The position numbers were made by a program, and so were the translations under genes. The notes under the pieces are model-generated. The model saw only the letters and a program-made list of their open reading frames with translations, was not told the origin of the DNA and searched no databases. 64,000 bases of DNA from contig NZ_QUBR01000001.1 of assembly GCF_003586285.1 (NCBI RefSeq), positions 930,001-994,000 of the forward strand, given 5' to 3'. Source of the stretch: Aeromicrobium endophyticum (lineage in GTDB: Bacteria > Actinomycetota > Actinomycetes > Propionibacteriales > Nocardioidaceae). Within the stretch, counting starts at the first letter, position 1; the number at the start of each line of letters is the position of its first letter. Shown one piece after another: positions 40,586 to 51,400 of the stretch.

Positions 40586-41557
40586 CTACGTCACGATCTG
40601 GCGCAGGGCTCGGTCGGACGCCACCAGGCCGCCGCGGTCGAAGGTCGACGTCGAGGCCATCAGCTCGTCGGCGCCGGTGCGCTCGGCGAGGTCGTCGAGA
40701 CGTCTTGCGACGGTGGCCGGCGATCCGGCGACGGCGCGGTCGAGCGACGTCTCGACGCGCTTGGTCAGCTGGCTGCTCCACGGCTGGGCACGGATCGACG
40801 AGACAGGCTCGAGCGGCGGGAACTCGCCGGTCTGCCGCGAGCGGGCCATCGCCCACGCCTCGGGCAGGGCGAGCTCACGGGCGGACGCGTCGTCGTCCGC
40901 GACGAACACGTCGAGCGAGACCGTCACGTACGGCTCGGGCACGAGCTCGCTGGGACGGAAGCCGCGACGGTAGGCGGCGATGGCCTCGGCGCCGTCGGCG
41001 GTCCACAGCACCGGGCCACCGACGACGACCGGCAGGCCGAGCCTGGCGGCGATCTCGAGGCCGCGCCCGGTCGCCAGCAGCGACATCGGCACCGGCGCCT
41101 CGGCGACGGGGTGGGCGGTGACGGCGGCGTCCCCGTGCAGCAGGTCTCGCAGCTCGTCGACGTCCGCCTCGAAGGTGTCGGTCGCGTCGAGGTCGGCGCG
41201 CAGGGCCTCGCGGACGGGCGCGGTGAAGCCGACCGACCGGCCCACGCCGAGGTCGACCCGACCCGGGTAGAGCGCCTCGAGCATCAAGAACTGCTCGGCG
41301 ACGACGAGCGGCTGGTGGTTGGGCAGCATGACCCCGCCCGACCCGAGCCGGATGGTCGACGTGCGAGCGCCGATCGCGGCGAGCAGCACGGGCGGCGAGC
41401 CGCTCGCGATGCCCGGGACGGCGTGGTGCTCGGCGACCCAGAACCGCTCGTACCCGAGGCGCTCTGCCTGCTCGGCCCGCTCGATCGAGCCCGTCAGCCC
41501 CTCGGCCTCGGGACGTCCCATCCGCGTCCGCGACCGGTCGAGCAACGAGAGCCTCAT
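40586..41557 (-). CDS. LLM class flavin-dependent oxidoreductase (MsnO8-like)
   Basis: The 323-residue enzyme has luciferase-like monooxygenase signatures: AERLGYERFWVAEHHAVPGIASGSPPVLLAAIGARTSTIRLGSGGVMLPNHQPLVVAEQFLMLEALYPGRVDLGVGR, with a later GLPVVVGGP. It is shorter than the CE1758-type enzyme at 37364 and belongs to the small LLM group (MsnO8-like). No partner reductase lies adjacent; flavin could come from the enzyme at 36762. The substrate is unknown. It precedes the GNAT gene in the same direction. Confidence 0.87.
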   Translation of the reverse strand: MRLSLLDRSRTRMGRPEAEGLTGSIERAEQAERLGYERFWVAEHHAVPGIASGSPPVLLAAIGARTSTIRLGSGGVMLPNHQPLVVAEQFLMLEALYPGRVDLGVGRSVGFTAPVREALRADLDATDTFEADVDELRDLLHGDAAVTAHPVAEAPVPMSLLATGRGLEIAARLGLPVVVGGPVLWTADGAEAIAAYRRGFRPSELVPEPYVTVSLDVFVADDDASARELALPEAWAMARSRQTGEFPPLEPVSSIRAQPWSSQLTKRVETSLDRAVAGSPATVARRLDDLAERTGADELMASTSTFDRGGLVASDRALRQIVT

Positions 41558-41611
41558 GCCCGGGTCAACCCGTCGGCGGCACCGCCTGTTCCCACAGCCA
41601 ATCCCCCGATG

Positions 41612-41660
41612 TGTGACGCCCACGGCGTCACCGGACGTCCGAGACGCCGTGGGCGTCACA
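41612..41660 (-). terminator. Terminator hairpin at the end of tadA
   Basis: TGTGACGCCCACGGCGTC (41612-41629) and GACGCCGTGGGCGTCACA (41643-41660) form a perfect 18-bp stem with a 13-base loop. The right arm overlaps the tadA stop codon. The arms also contain shorter GTGACGCC/GGCGTCAC palindromes like the hairpin at 36682-36712. Confidence 0.75.
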
Positions 41661-42111
41661 GATTGCGGTGGGCGGCGAAGAAGGCGCGCAGCAGCTCGGA
41701 CGACTCGGCGGCCCGGACGCCGCTGACGACCTCGGGCCGGTGGTTGAGCCGGCGGTCGCGGACGACGTCCCACAGCGAGCCGACCGCGCCGGCCTTGTCG
41801 TCGAACGGCCCGAAGACCAGCCGGTCGATGCGGGACGCCACGATCGCCCCGGCGCACATCGTGCAGGGCTCGAGCGTCACGACCAGCGTGCACCCGTGCA
41901 GCCGCCACTCCCCCATGGCCGTCGCGGCCTCGCGGATGGCGACGATCTCGGCGTGACCGGTGGGATCGCCGTCGCGCTCGCGGGTGTTGCGCCCGCGACC
42001 GATCACATCGCCGGCGGCATCGACCACCACGGCACCCACCGGCACGTCGCCGTCGGCCGCGGCCTGGCGGGCGAGGTCGAGCGCCTCGCCCATCCACTCG
42101 TCGCGGCTCAC
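41656..42111 (-). CDS. tadA: tRNA adenosine deaminase TadA
   Basis: The 151-residue protein has the zinc-deaminase motifs GHAEIVAIREA and LEPCTMCAGAIVASRI, with His, Glu and the two Cys ligands. TadA converts A34 to inosine in tRNA-Arg(ACG). The start is GTG 42111, whose GTGA overlaps the stop of the preceding gene. That neighbour is the characteristic TadA-associated protein of actinobacteria, which confirms TadA rather than another cytidine-deaminase-fold enzyme. Confidence 0.93.
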   Translation of the reverse strand: MSRDEWMGEALDLARQAAADGDVPVGAVVVDAAGDVIGRGRNTRERDGDPTGHAEIVAIREAATAMGEWRLHGCTLVVTLEPCTMCAGAIVASRIDRLVFGPFDDKAGAVGSLWDVVRDRRLNHRPEVVSGVRAAESSELLRAFFAAHRNL

Positions 42112-42578
42112 CCGAGGACGGCCTCGAGCTCGCCCCCGAAGCCGAGACGCTCGGCCACGTCGAACAGGACGTCGTCGGGGTAGAGGTCGTCGTCGTCGCA
42201 CAACGCCACGAGGTCGGACGCCGTGACCCCGAGGTCGCTCAGGATCTCGAGGTCGCCGACGGGCTCCGCGTCCTCGGCAGCCCCGGCTCCCGCCGCGAGG
42301 TCGAGCAGATCGGCGACGCCATCGGCCAGCGGCCAGTCGTCGACCGCCGTGACGTCCGACAGCATGACCCGCAGCTGCGTGCCCGAGCGCCGCACGATGA
42401 CGAAGAAGTCGTCGTTCATCGACACCAGGCCGAGCACCCCCACGTCCGACGGGAACCGTCCGAGCGCGTCGCGGAGGTCGTCGACGTCCTCGCCCAGCCG
42501 CGGATCAAGCTCGACGACCTGCCAGCGTCCCTCGTCGTGGTAGGCGGCAACGGCGAAGTCGACGTCGTCCTCGGCCAT
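42108..42578 (-). CDS. tRNA adenosine deaminase-associated protein
   Basis: The 156-residue acidic protein begins EDDVDFAVAAYHDEGRWQVVELD and contains VSMNDDFFVIVRR and many Asp/Glu residues. It matches the putative TadA-associated protein family that precedes tadA in many actinobacteria. The biochemical role is unknown. A 4-base overlap with tadA indicates coupled expression. GAGAGG precedes the ATG at 42578. The gene is divergent from upp with a 111-base gap. Confidence 0.88.
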   Translation of the reverse strand: MAEDDVDFAVAAYHDEGRWQVVELDPRLGEDVDDLRDALGRFPSDVGVLGLVSMNDDFFVIVRRSGTQLRVMLSDVTAVDDWPLADGVADLLDLAAGAGAAEDAEPVGDLEILSDLGVTASDLVALCDDDDLYPDDVLFDVAERLGFGGELEAVLG

Positions 42579-42689
42579 GTCGTGCCTCTCGTGAGGGAAG
42601 GTCTCGCAAGACAGCGGCACCTTCTGCGATGGTGACAGACCCGCCCTCGCCGCGGCTAGTCGCGAGCCGCGGCGCACTAGTCTGGGCGC

Positions 42690-43331
42690 ATGCAGGTTCA
42701 TGTCGCCGACCACCCGCTCATCTCGCACAAGCTGACGCTGCTGCGCGACGAGTCCACCGACTCCCCGACGTTCCGGCGCCTGGCCGACGAGCTCGTGACC
42801 TTGCTGGCCTACGAGGCGACGCGCGAGGTGCGCGTCGAGGCCGTCGACGTCAAGACGCCTGTCGCGATGGCGCGGGGCGTGAAGCTGAGCGATCCCCGTC
42901 CGCTCGTCGTGCCGATCCTGCGCGCGGGCCTCGGGATGCTCGAGGGCATGCAGCGCCTCCTGCCGACGGCCGAGGTCGGCTTCCTCGGCATGGTGCGCAA
43001 CGAGGAGACCTTCGACCCCGTCACGTACGCCGAGCGCCTGCCCGACGACCTCACCGGACGACAGTGCTACGTCCTCGACCCCATGCTCGCGACCGGTGGC
43101 TCGCTGGCGGCGGCGATCCACTTCCTGGTCAAGCGCGGGGCCGACCACATCACGGCCGTCACGCTGCTGGCCGCGCCCGAGGGCGTCGCGCGCATCGAGG
43201 CCGAGCTCGAGACCATCGGCGTCCCGGTCACGCTGGTGACCGCGGGCCTCGACGAGAAGCTCAACGAGCTGGGCTACATCGTGCCGGGCCTGGGCGACGC
43301 CGGCGACCGCCTCTACGGCGTCGTCGGCTGA
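42690..43331 (+). CDS. upp: Uracil phosphoribosyltransferase
   Basis: The 213-residue enzyme shows the family landmarks: [28 protein letters not shown] at the N-terminus, [14 protein letters not shown] and the PRPP-binding loop [11 protein letters not shown]. It ends with the uracil-binding [16 protein letters not shown]. It makes UMP from uracil and PRPP in pyrimidine salvage. Length and motifs are standard. It is divergent from the TadA-associated gene and convergent with pntB. Confidence 0.96.
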   Translation: MQVHVADHPLISHKLTLLRDESTDSPTFRRLADELVTLLAYEATREVRVEAVDVKTPVAMARGVKLSDPRPLVVPILRAGLGMLEGMQRLLPTAEVGFLGMVRNEETFDPVTYAERLPDDLTGRQCYVLDPMLATGGSLAAAIHFLVKRGADHITAVTLLAAPEGVARIEAELETIGVPVTLVTAGLDEKLNELGYIVPGLGDAGDRLYGVVG

Positions 43332-43351
43332 GCGCTCCCACCCCTCCGGTG

Positions 43352-43368
43352 CGGTGGATCCTCCACCG
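43352..43368. terminator. Small hairpin between upp and pntB
   Basis: CGGTGGA (43352-43358) and TCCACCG (43362-43368) form a 7-bp stem with a 3-base loop between the convergent upp and pntB genes. It could end either transcript, but the stem is short. Confidence 0.35.
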
Positions 43369-43439
43369 AATAGACCCGATTCCGGCCTCAGACGGTGGCG
43401 TGTCCACCGTGCATCGCTCGGGACCGGGCCCCGTCCACC

Positions 43440-44828
43440 TCAGAGCGCCTTGAGGATGTCCTCGACCCGCTCCTTGGCGTCGCCGAACAGCATCTGCGAG
43501 TTCTCGCGGAAGAACAGCGGGTTCTGCACGCCGGCGTAGCCCGTGGCCATCGACCGCTTGAAGATCACCACGTCGTGGGCCTCCCACACCGTCAGCACCG
43601 GCATGCCGGCGATCGGCGAGGACGGGTCCTCGGTCGCGGCCGGGTTGACGGTGTCGTTGGCACCGATGACCAGGACGACCGAGGTGTCCTTGAAGTCGTC
43701 GTTGATCTCGTCCATCTCGAGGACGATGTCGTAGGGCACCTTGGCCTCGGCGAGCAGGACGTTCATGTGCCCGGGCAGGCGTCCGGCGACGGGGTGGATG
43801 CCGAAGCGCACCTCGACCCCGCGCTCGCGCAGCTTGCGGACCAGGTCGGCCACCGGGTACTGCGCCTGCGCGACGGCCATGCCGTAACCCGGCGTGATGA
43901 TGACGCTGGAGGCGTTCTTGAGCAGCTCGGCGGTGTCCTCGGCGTTGATCTCGCGGTGCTCGCCGTAGTCCTTGTCGTCCGCGGGTCCGGCCTCGATGCC
44001 GAAGCCGCCGGCGATGACCGAGATGAACGAGCGGTTCATCGCCTGGCACATGACGTACGACAGGTACGCACCCGACGAGCCGACCAGTGCACCCGTGACG
44101 ATCAGCGCGTCGTTGTCGAGCAGGAAGCCCGACGCCGCCGCGGCCCAGCCGGAGTACGAGTTGAGCATCGACACGACGACGGGCATGTCGCCGCCGCCGA
44201 TCGACGCCACGAGGTGCCAGCCGAGCGCCAGCGCGACGAGCGTGACGAGCACCAGCAGCCACAGGGCGGGGCTGATCACGAACCAGACCGTCAGGGCCAC
44301 GAAGGCGACGAGCGCGCCGAGGTTGATGTAGTTCTTGCCCGGCAACATCAGCGGGCTGCTCTTGATGCGGGCCGACAGCTTGAGGAAGGCCACGATCGAG
44401 CCGGTGAACGTGACGGCCCCGATGAAGACCCCGACGAACACCTCGGCGTTGTGGATGTCCTCGAGCGAGTCGAGGGTGAACGGCTGGTGCTGGAGGTAGC
44501 CGTTCCAGCCCACCAGCACCGCCGCCAGACCCACGAACGAGTGCAGCAGCGCGATGAGCTCGGGCATGCCGGTCATCTCGACGACGCGCGCACGCCACAG
44601 GCCGATCGCGGCGCCGATGACGACGGCGATCAGCAGCAGCACGACCGCGGTCGTGTCGGCGAGGTCGGCGATCAGCACGAAGGTCGCGACGAGCGCGATC
44701 GTCATGCCCGAGATGCCGAACAGCACGCCCTGGGAGGCGGTCTCGTGCTTGGACAGCCCCGCGAGGGACAGGATGAACAGCAGGGACGCGACGATGTACG
44801 CGGCGGTGGCGATGCTTGCGGAATCCAT
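43440..44828 (-). CDS. pntB: NAD(P) transhydrogenase subunit beta
   Basis: The 462-residue protein begins with about nine membrane segments ([25 protein letters not shown]). It ends in the NADP(H)-binding domain III with [38 protein letters not shown] and [11 protein letters not shown], all diagnostic of PntB. With PntA it forms the proton-translocating transhydrogenase that makes NADPH from NADH. AAGGG precedes the ATG, 9 bases after the pntA stop. Confidence 0.95.
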   Translation of the reverse strand: MDSASIATAAYIVASLLFILSLAGLSKHETASQGVLFGISGMTIALVATFVLIADLADTTAVVLLLIAVVIGAAIGLWRARVVEMTGMPELIALLHSFVGLAAVLVGWNGYLQHQPFTLDSLEDIHNAEVFVGVFIGAVTFTGSIVAFLKLSARIKSSPLMLPGKNYINLGALVAFVALTVWFVISPALWLLVLVTLVALALGWHLVASIGGGDMPVVVSMLNSYSGWAAAASGFLLDNDALIVTGALVGSSGAYLSYVMCQAMNRSFISVIAGGFGIEAGPADDKDYGEHREINAEDTAELLKNASSVIITPGYGMAVAQAQYPVADLVRKLRERGVEVRFGIHPVAGRLPGHMNVLLAEAKVPYDIVLEMDEINDDFKDTSVVLVIGANDTVNPAATEDPSSPIAGMPVLTVWEAHDVVIFKRSMATGYAGVQNPLFFRENSQMLFGDAKERVEDILKAL

Positions 44829-44837
44829 GATCAGCCC

Positions 44838-46382
44838 TTACTTCGAGAACATGCTGAGCATGCGGCGGGTCACGGCGAATCCGCCGAAGACGTTGATGGA
44901 CGCGAGCAGGATCGCGACGAACGCGAGCACCCGGATGACGGTGTCGTTCTCGGTGCCCTCGGTGCCGATCTGCAGCATCGCGCCGACGACGATGATGCCG
45001 CTGATGGCGTTGGTCACCGACATGAGCGGCGTGTGCAGTGCGTGGTGCACCTTGCCGATGACGTAGTAGCCGATGACGATCGCCAGCGTCAGCACCGTGA
45101 AGTGCTCGGGCAGGGGCTCGGGCGCGTAGGCGTTGACAAGGAACAAGGCGAGGATGCCGAGACCGACCAGGCCGAGCTTGGCCCGCTGCGTCATGACGGC
45201 CTTGGGCGGCTTGGGCTCCGCGGGAGCGGCAGCCGGCGCGGCAGCCGGGGCCGCCGAGACCTGCACGGGCGGCGGAGGCCACGTGGTCTCGCCGTCGCGG
45301 ACGACCGTGATGGTGCGCTGCACGACGTCGTCGAAGTCGAGGACCAGCTGGCCGTCCTTGGCCGGCGTCAGCAGCTTCAACAGGTTGACGAGGTTGGTGC
45401 CGTAGAGCTGCGAGGCCTGCGTGGGCAGACGTCCCGCCAGGTCGGTGTAGCCCAGGATCGTGACGCCGTTGGGCGTCACGACCGCCTCGCCGGGCCGTGA
45501 GCCGACGACGTTGCCGCCGTTGGCCGCGGCCATGTCGACGATGACGCTGCCGGCCTTCATCGACGCGACATCGGCTTCGGTGATGAGCACCGGCGCCGCG
45601 CGGCCGGGGATGAGGGCCGTCGTGATGATGATGTCGACGTCGGCGGCCTGCTCGGAGTAGATCTCGGCGGCGCGCTCGTTGTAGGCATCGGTCGTGGCCT
45701 TCGCGTAGCCGTCGGTCGACTGCTCGGTCTCGACCTCGACCTTCAGGTACTCGCCGCCGAGCGACTTGACCTGGTCGGCGACCTCGGCCCGCGGATCGGT
45801 GGCGCGGACGATCGCGCCGAGGCTGTTGGCGGTGCCGATCGCGGCCAGGCCCGCCACGCCGACGCCTGCGACGAGCACCTTGGCCGGCGGCACCTTGCCG
45901 GCTGCGGTGATCTGCCCGGTGAAGAAGCGTCCGAAGACGTTGGCGGCCTCGACGACGGCGCGGTAGCCGGCGATGTTGGCCATCGAGCTGAGGACGTCCA
46001 TCGACTGCGCCCGCGAGATGCGCGGCACGGCGTCCATCGCGAGCACCGTGATGGGACGCGACGCCAGCTGCTCGACCAGATCGGGGTTGAGCGCGGGGCT
46101 GATGAGGCTGACGAGCGTCGCCCCGTCGGCGAGCAGGCCGATCTCGTCGGTCGAGGGCGCGTTGACCTTGAGGACGACGTCGCTGCCCCACGTCTCGGCG
46201 GTGCCGCGGATCGTGGCACCCGCCTCGGTGTAGGCGGCGTCGGTGAACGACGCCTTCTCGCCAGCGCCCGACTCGACGACGACCTCGTAGCCGAGTCCGA
46301 TCAGCTTGCCGACCGTCTCGGGCGTGGCCGCGACGCGCGTCTCGCCCTGGACCGACTCACTGACTACTCCGACGACACTCAT
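44838..46382 (-). CDS. pntA: NAD(P) transhydrogenase subunit alpha
   Basis: The 514-residue protein is the fused alpha subunit, as in E. coli. An N-terminal NAD(H)-binding domain I ([41 protein letters not shown]) spans about residues 1-370. A Pro/Ala-rich linker ([16 protein letters not shown]) follows, then a membrane part with four helices ([18 protein letters not shown] to [16 protein letters not shown]). Many bacteria split these into two genes. It begins at ATG 46382, and pntB follows 9 bases after its stop. GAACG and CGTTC arms at about 46388-46402 lie just upstream. Confidence 0.95.
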   Translation of the reverse strand: MSVVGVVSESVQGETRVAATPETVGKLIGLGYEVVVESGAGEKASFTDAAYTEAGATIRGTAETWGSDVVLKVNAPSTDEIGLLADGATLVSLISPALNPDLVEQLASRPITVLAMDAVPRISRAQSMDVLSSMANIAGYRAVVEAANVFGRFFTGQITAAGKVPPAKVLVAGVGVAGLAAIGTANSLGAIVRATDPRAEVADQVKSLGGEYLKVEVETEQSTDGYAKATTDAYNERAAEIYSEQAADVDIIITTALIPGRAAPVLITEADVASMKAGSVIVDMAAANGGNVVGSRPGEAVVTPNGVTILGYTDLAGRLPTQASQLYGTNLVNLLKLLTPAKDGQLVLDFDDVVQRTITVVRDGETTWPPPPVQVSAAPAAAPAAAPAEPKPPKAVMTQRAKLGLVGLGILALFLVNAYAPEPLPEHFTVLTLAIVIGYYVIGKVHHALHTPLMSVTNAISGIIVVGAMLQIGTEGTENDTVIRVLAFVAILLASINVFGGFAVTRRMLSMFSK

Positions 46383-46415
46383 TCGGCGAACGTTATCCGT
46401 TCGTAACCCGGACGA

Positions 46416-46447
46416 CCACCTGGTGAGACCCGCGTCTCACCAGGTGG
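46416..46447 (-). terminator. Terminator hairpin between the phosphoesterase gene and pntA
   Basis: CCACCTGGTGAGAC (46416-46429) and GTCTCACCAGGTGG (46434-46447) form a perfect 14-bp stem with a 4-base loop. It lies 34 bases past the phosphoesterase stop on the minus strand and separates that transcript from pntA. No T-tract follows. Confidence 0.75.
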
Positions 46448-46481
46448 CATCCAGGTGGCTACCGGTGGGCCACCTCTGTCC

Positions 46482-48452
46482 CTACGTCCGTGGCGTGACC
46501 CGCACCTTGACGTTCTTGGTGTGGTGGTGCCCGCGGGCGTCGACGTACATCACGGTGAAGCCGTGGCGGCCGGTGGACAGCCGGGCCGTGGGGACCTTCA
46601 GCTCCAGCCGCCCGCCGGTGTGGACGCGGCCGTGGGCCACGACCTTGCCGCGAGCGTTGCGGACGACGACGGCCGACGTCGGCTTGCCGCCCTGGAGGGT
46701 GACCACGGCGTGGCGACCGACGAGGACGGCGGCGGTGACGTGCACCGTGCTGACGGTGGGCGCGGGCACGTGGACCTCCTGCGGCGCGGCGGCCGGGGTC
46801 CGGGCCGACGACGCCGGTGCGGCATCGGCTGACGTCGCCACCGGGTCCTGGTGGGGCATCGTCTGGCTGGCACCGGGACGCTTCGGCATGGCCAGCGTCG
46901 AGGCGGCCAGCTGGGCCTCGTAGTTGGCCTCGCGATTCGCCGCGAGGAACTCCTCATCCGTCGGCGCCTCGAGGGCCTCGTTCCGGAAGGCACCCGCGAG
47001 GTCGTCGAAGGTGTCGCGACGCCACGACGTGATGTCGCTGAAGACCGCCGGCTGCTTGGCGGCCAGCGACCTCGTGGGCGTGCCGAGGTCGAGACCGCCG
47101 GCGGCCGTGATGGCCTCGATGAGCTGCAGCGGCGAGGTGTGGTCGGCGACCTGGGAGTAGACGTGGCCGCCGACCGTCCACGGCGAGATGATGAGGCACG
47201 GCACCCGGAAGCCCGCGCCGGCCGGCAGGCCACCGCCCGGCGTGCCGCGCGGCGACGGCACGCTGACGTACTCCTCGGGGTGCAGGTCGGGATCCGGGAT
47301 CGGCGGCGGCACGTGATCGAAGAAGCCGTCGTTCTCGTCGTAGTTGATGATGAAGACCGTCGAGCTCCAGAGCTCCTCGTTGGCGGCCAGCGCCTCGAGC
47401 TTGGACGCCAGGAAGTACGCGCCCGCGGCCGGCGTGTTGGGCGGGTGCTCGTCGGAGGCGTAGGGGCCGTCCGGGAAGAGCCAGGTCACGTCGGCGAGGG
47501 TGCCGTTGGCGCAGTCCTCCTCGAAGGCGAGGTACGGCGTGTGCGCCGCGGTCGGGTGCAACGGGTCGCCGGCGCCGTTCGGGGTGCCGTTGCCGAAGAG
47601 CGAGCCGTTGGTCATCAGCCGGTTGTAGAGCTCGTCGTCGACGCGACCCTTGACCGCGAGGTTCGCCCACCAGGTGAAGTAGTTGTAGGAGCCGGAGCTG
47701 GTGTAGGTCTTCACGGTGTAGCCGGCGTCGTGGAGCACCTCGGCGGCCGACGTCCACTGCAGGGCGTTGGGCTTGACGGTCTCCAGGATCGGACCCCCCT
47801 TCGTGCCCTGAGGGTCGTTGGTGCCCGACATCCACACCGCGCGGTTCGGGTACGTGGGACCCATCACCGAGCAGTGGTAGTTGTCCAGCAACGTGAACTT
47901 CTCGGCCAGCGCCCAGTGGAACGGGATGTCCCGCTGCTTCATGTAGCCCATCGTGTAGGAGCCCTTCAGCGCTCCGTCCGCGGCGACGTGGGTGTGCAAC
48001 CACCCGTCCATCGCGCCCTTGTTCCACGAGGCGTGCTGGTCGCGCCAGTCGTGCGACAGCGACGGGACCGCCGCCGCCGCCGTGTTGGCGGTGTCCATGT
48101 GGAACGGCTCCAGGTAGCCGAGCGGGTTCGACGGATCGGGCTGCTGGAAGACCGAGTTGCCGTTCGCGAGGGTCATGGCCGTCGGGTCGTCGAATCCGCG
48201 GACGCCGGGGAAGGTCCCGAAGTAGTGGTCGAACGACCGGTTCTCCTGCATCACGTAGACCACGTGCTTGATCTGCGACAGGTCGAACGACGCGGGCTCG
48301 GCCGCCTCGGCGGCGGCCATCAGATTCTTGGGCAGCAGCCCCGACATGCCGGCCATCCCGGCGACCGCGGCGGCGCCCATGATCACCGTGCGGCGCGAGA
48401 CGTGCGCGTCGGGCTGGCTGTTGCCGGTCTGGGCGTTGCTGGTGTCGGACAT
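46482..48452 (-). CDS. Tat-exported phosphoesterase (phospholipase C/acid phosphatase-type alkaline phosphatase superfamily)
   Basis: The protein has a Tat signal (SRRTVIMGAAAVAGMAGMSGLL), then the phosphoesterase family start IKHVVYVMQENRSFDHYFGTFPGVRGF, with Glu-Asn-Arg-Ser-Phe-Asp as the metal and active-site motif. HCSVMGPTYPNRAVWMSGT, IINYDENDGFFDHVPPP and VPCLIISPWTVGGHVYSQVADHTSPLQLIE follow, all typical of the bacterial phospholipase C/acid phosphatase family. After about residue 540 comes a Pro/Ala-rich linker and a C-terminal domain rich in beta-strands (VSTVHVTAAVLVGRHAVVTL). The ATG at 48452 (GGAAG upstream) is chosen. An earlier ATG at 48488 would overlap the stop of the upstream gene. 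It is secreted and releases phosphate from lipids or other esters. Confidence 0.88.
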   Translation of the reverse strand: MSDTSNAQTGNSQPDAHVSRRTVIMGAAAVAGMAGMSGLLPKNLMAAAEAAEPASFDLSQIKHVVYVMQENRSFDHYFGTFPGVRGFDDPTAMTLANGNSVFQQPDPSNPLGYLEPFHMDTANTAAAAVPSLSHDWRDQHASWNKGAMDGWLHTHVAADGALKGSYTMGYMKQRDIPFHWALAEKFTLLDNYHCSVMGPTYPNRAVWMSGTNDPQGTKGGPILETVKPNALQWTSAAEVLHDAGYTVKTYTSSGSYNYFTWWANLAVKGRVDDELYNRLMTNGSLFGNGTPNGAGDPLHPTAAHTPYLAFEEDCANGTLADVTWLFPDGPYASDEHPPNTPAAGAYFLASKLEALAANEELWSSTVFIINYDENDGFFDHVPPPIPDPDLHPEEYVSVPSPRGTPGGGLPAGAGFRVPCLIISPWTVGGHVYSQVADHTSPLQLIEAITAAGGLDLGTPTRSLAAKQPAVFSDITSWRRDTFDDLAGAFRNEALEAPTDEEFLAANREANYEAQLAASTLAMPKRPGASQTMPHQDPVATSADAAPASSARTPAAAPQEVHVPAPTVSTVHVTAAVLVGRHAVVTLQGGKPTSAVVVRNARGKVVAHGRVHTGGRLELKVPTARLSTGRHGFTVMYVDARGHHHTKNVKVRVTPRT

Positions 48453-48484
48453 GTCTTCCATCTCTCGGTCGGTGCGTTCGCTGG

Positions 48485-51400
48485 TCATCGGGCCCTCACC
48501 GCGGCCGTGTGCTTGGACGATCTCGTCACGGTCGCGTAGCCGGTGGTCGAGCCGGTGACCTTGACGGTGATCCGCTTGCCCTCGTCCTTGCGGCCGATCG
48601 CGAGCGTCGCGTGCTTCGCGCCGCTGATCCGCCGGCCGTCGGCGTACCACTGGTAGTGGAGGTGGTGGCCGCTCAGCCTCGCCCCGCCGGCTCTCCACGT
48701 CCCCGGCTTCACGGTCATCCGGCTGCCGACCTTGGCCTTGCCCGTGATTCTCGGAGTCGCGGAGACCAGCCTGCCGGCGGCCACCGAGTGCGTCGAGGAC
48801 GTCGCGGTCGCGCTCGTGTAGCCGGCGTACGAGCCGGTCACCCGGACGGAGATCCTGCTGCGGTGGTCCTTCCTGGACACCGTGTACGTGGACCGCGTCG
48901 CCCTCGGGATCGCCACGCCGTTGCGCAGCCACTGGTAGCTGAAAGAGGTCACCGGGAAGAAGCCGGCCGACCAGGCGCCCGGCGTCGCGGTCACCGTCGA
49001 GCCCACCCTGACCGCGCCGCTGACGCTGGGAGCAGCGGTGGTCAGCGTGCTCGGCTGCGGCACCGGGACCACCACCGCGGCCGACGTCGCGCTGGCCGAG
49101 GCGTAGTCCTCCTTGGCCGCGGTCACCGCGACGGCGAGCGCGTGGCCGGCGTCGCCGCTCGTCACCACGTACGTCTTCGTGGTGGCCCCGCCGATGGCGA
49201 CACCGTCTCGTAGCCACTGGTACGTGAAGGAGTCCGGGGTCGGGCTCCACGTGCCGGAGTCGGCCGTCAGGGTCGCACCGGGTGCGAGCGTCCCCGTGAC
49301 GGTCGGTCCGTCCGTGGAGACGACCGGGCCGTTCGCACGGGCCGCACAGACGCTCGAGGCGACCCCGGAGCCGGTCACGGCCACCTGGTCGGCGGGCTCG
49401 AGGGGGCCTGCGGCCTGGCCGCCCTGAGCCGCGTTGACCACCTCGTCGACGACGTTGTTCTTGGTGTCGGCGATGTAGAGGTGGTGCGTCACGGGGTCGA
49501 TGGCCACTGCGTGCGGCGTGTTGAGCCTGGTGGTCGCCGGGAGCGAGCCGTTGCCCGTCGGGCTCGCATTGCCGGAGCCCGCGACGGCTCCGACGTTGAC
49601 GACGGTCGAGATGACGCCGCTCGGGAGCACCTGGCGGATCGCGTGGTTGAACGTGTCGGCGATGAACAGGTCACCGGCGCCGTCGATCGCGACGCCCTGC
49701 GGGTCGTTGAGCAGGGCCGACGTGGCCGGACCGCCGTCGCCCGAGTACCCGCCCAGGCAGTCGTTGCCCGCCAGGCCGGCCGCGTAGTCGCCTGCCACCG
49801 TGGTGATCTCGCCGCTCGTGCCGTCGACGCGGCGGACCACGTTGTTGGACGAGTCGGCGATGTAGACGTTGTCGTCGGCGTCGACCGCGACGCCGGCGGG
49901 CTGAGAGAGCCTCGCGGCCGGCGCGGGCGAGCCGTCTCCGGTGTAGCCGGCCCTGCCGGTGCCGGCGACGACCCGGATCGTGCCGGCCGGGGTGACCTCG
50001 AGGATCCGGTTGTCCGAGGTGTCGGCGATGAAGACGTTGTCCGAGCCGTCGACGACGACGTCGTTCGGGTGCCAGAGGTTGACCGACAGCGGCGTGCTGC
50101 TCGGGGTCACCGTCGCCCCCGCGCCACCGGCGACACCCGTCCCGGCGAAGCGATGGATCGTCCCGTCGGTGGTGATCACGCGGATCACGTTGTCGCCGCT
50201 GTCCGCGACGTAGAGGTTGCCGTGCGAGTCCAGGGCCGTCCCGCCCGGCTGGTACAGCTGGGCCTGCGTCGCCGGACCCTCGTTGCCGAGCTCGCCGTAT
50301 CCCGCCAGGGAGCCGGCGATGATCGCGTTCGATCCGTGGGCCACCGTGGCGAGCAGGTTGTCGCCGGTGTTGGAGACGTAGACCGTGCCGTCGTGCGCCG
50401 AGATGCCGGCAGGTCGGTACAGGCCGCCGGCCGGAGGCAGCGGCAGACCGGTGGTCGGGTCGATCACGGGGTCGTTCCCCGAGCTCGCGTCGTACGCCAG
50501 CGTCCTGAGCAGGGGGCCCGTCGTGTCGGCGATGCCGACCCCGTCGCTGTAGGCATACCCGCGCGGCGCGAGCAGCGTGGCGTAGTCGCGGCCGGCGAAC
50601 GACAGTCCCGAGTCGGACGACGCGATCGCGAGGTCGTCGCCGCCCCCGATCGTCGTGCCCGACGGCAACCTGTAGCCGGTGCCCGCGCCGTTTCGCTGCA
50701 GGACGTACCCCGACACGTCGACCGTCGCGCTCGAGTAGTTGTGCAGGGTGACGGCGGTCGCGGTCGCTCCAGCGATCTTCACGGCCCGGGTGAATGCCAC
50801 CTGCTCGAGATCGATGGTCGTCGGCGAGCTGAGCTTCGCCTTCTGGGTGTGGTTGACGTTGTCGCCACCGGTGAACAGCGAGTTGTACCAGACAGCGGCA
50901 TCGGGCCGGGAACGGTCGGCCGGCACCGCGTAGTGCTCGGCGGAGTTGTTGTTGGTGGCCGGGCAGACCGACGCCCCGTTGAAGGTGTTGGCCGCGCACG
51001 GGGTGTCGACGTAGGCGCGGGAGACCAGCGTGCTGCCGCCCGCCACGACCGAGAGGTCGTAGCTGTGGTCGCCGCCGGAGTTGCCCAGCGAGGAGAAGCC
51101 GAACACCAGCACCACGGGGGTCGACGCGGGGAGCCCGTAGTTCGCCAGGAACTGCGCCGTCGTCTTGACGCCGAGGTACTGGTTCTCGACCCACCAGAAG
51201 ATCTGGGTGGCGTGGGCGGGGATGACGGGGTCGACCGTCGGCGACGTCTTGGAGGTGTCGGACGAGTCGTGCAGCGTCATCGCCGTGCCGCTCTTGGTCA
51301 GGGTGAGGCCGTACGCCGCGAAGTCGATCGGGTGGTCCGTGGTGTTGGTGACCTCGCTGTACTCGTAGTAGTCCGTCGAGTTGGTGTCGTAGTTGACCTC

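Noticed and set aside
43261..46191. Long Arg/Gln/His-rich minus-strand frame across pntA and pntB
   Set aside because: Out of frame with both transhydrogenase genes, whose motifs are complete. Composition is that of a shadow frame.
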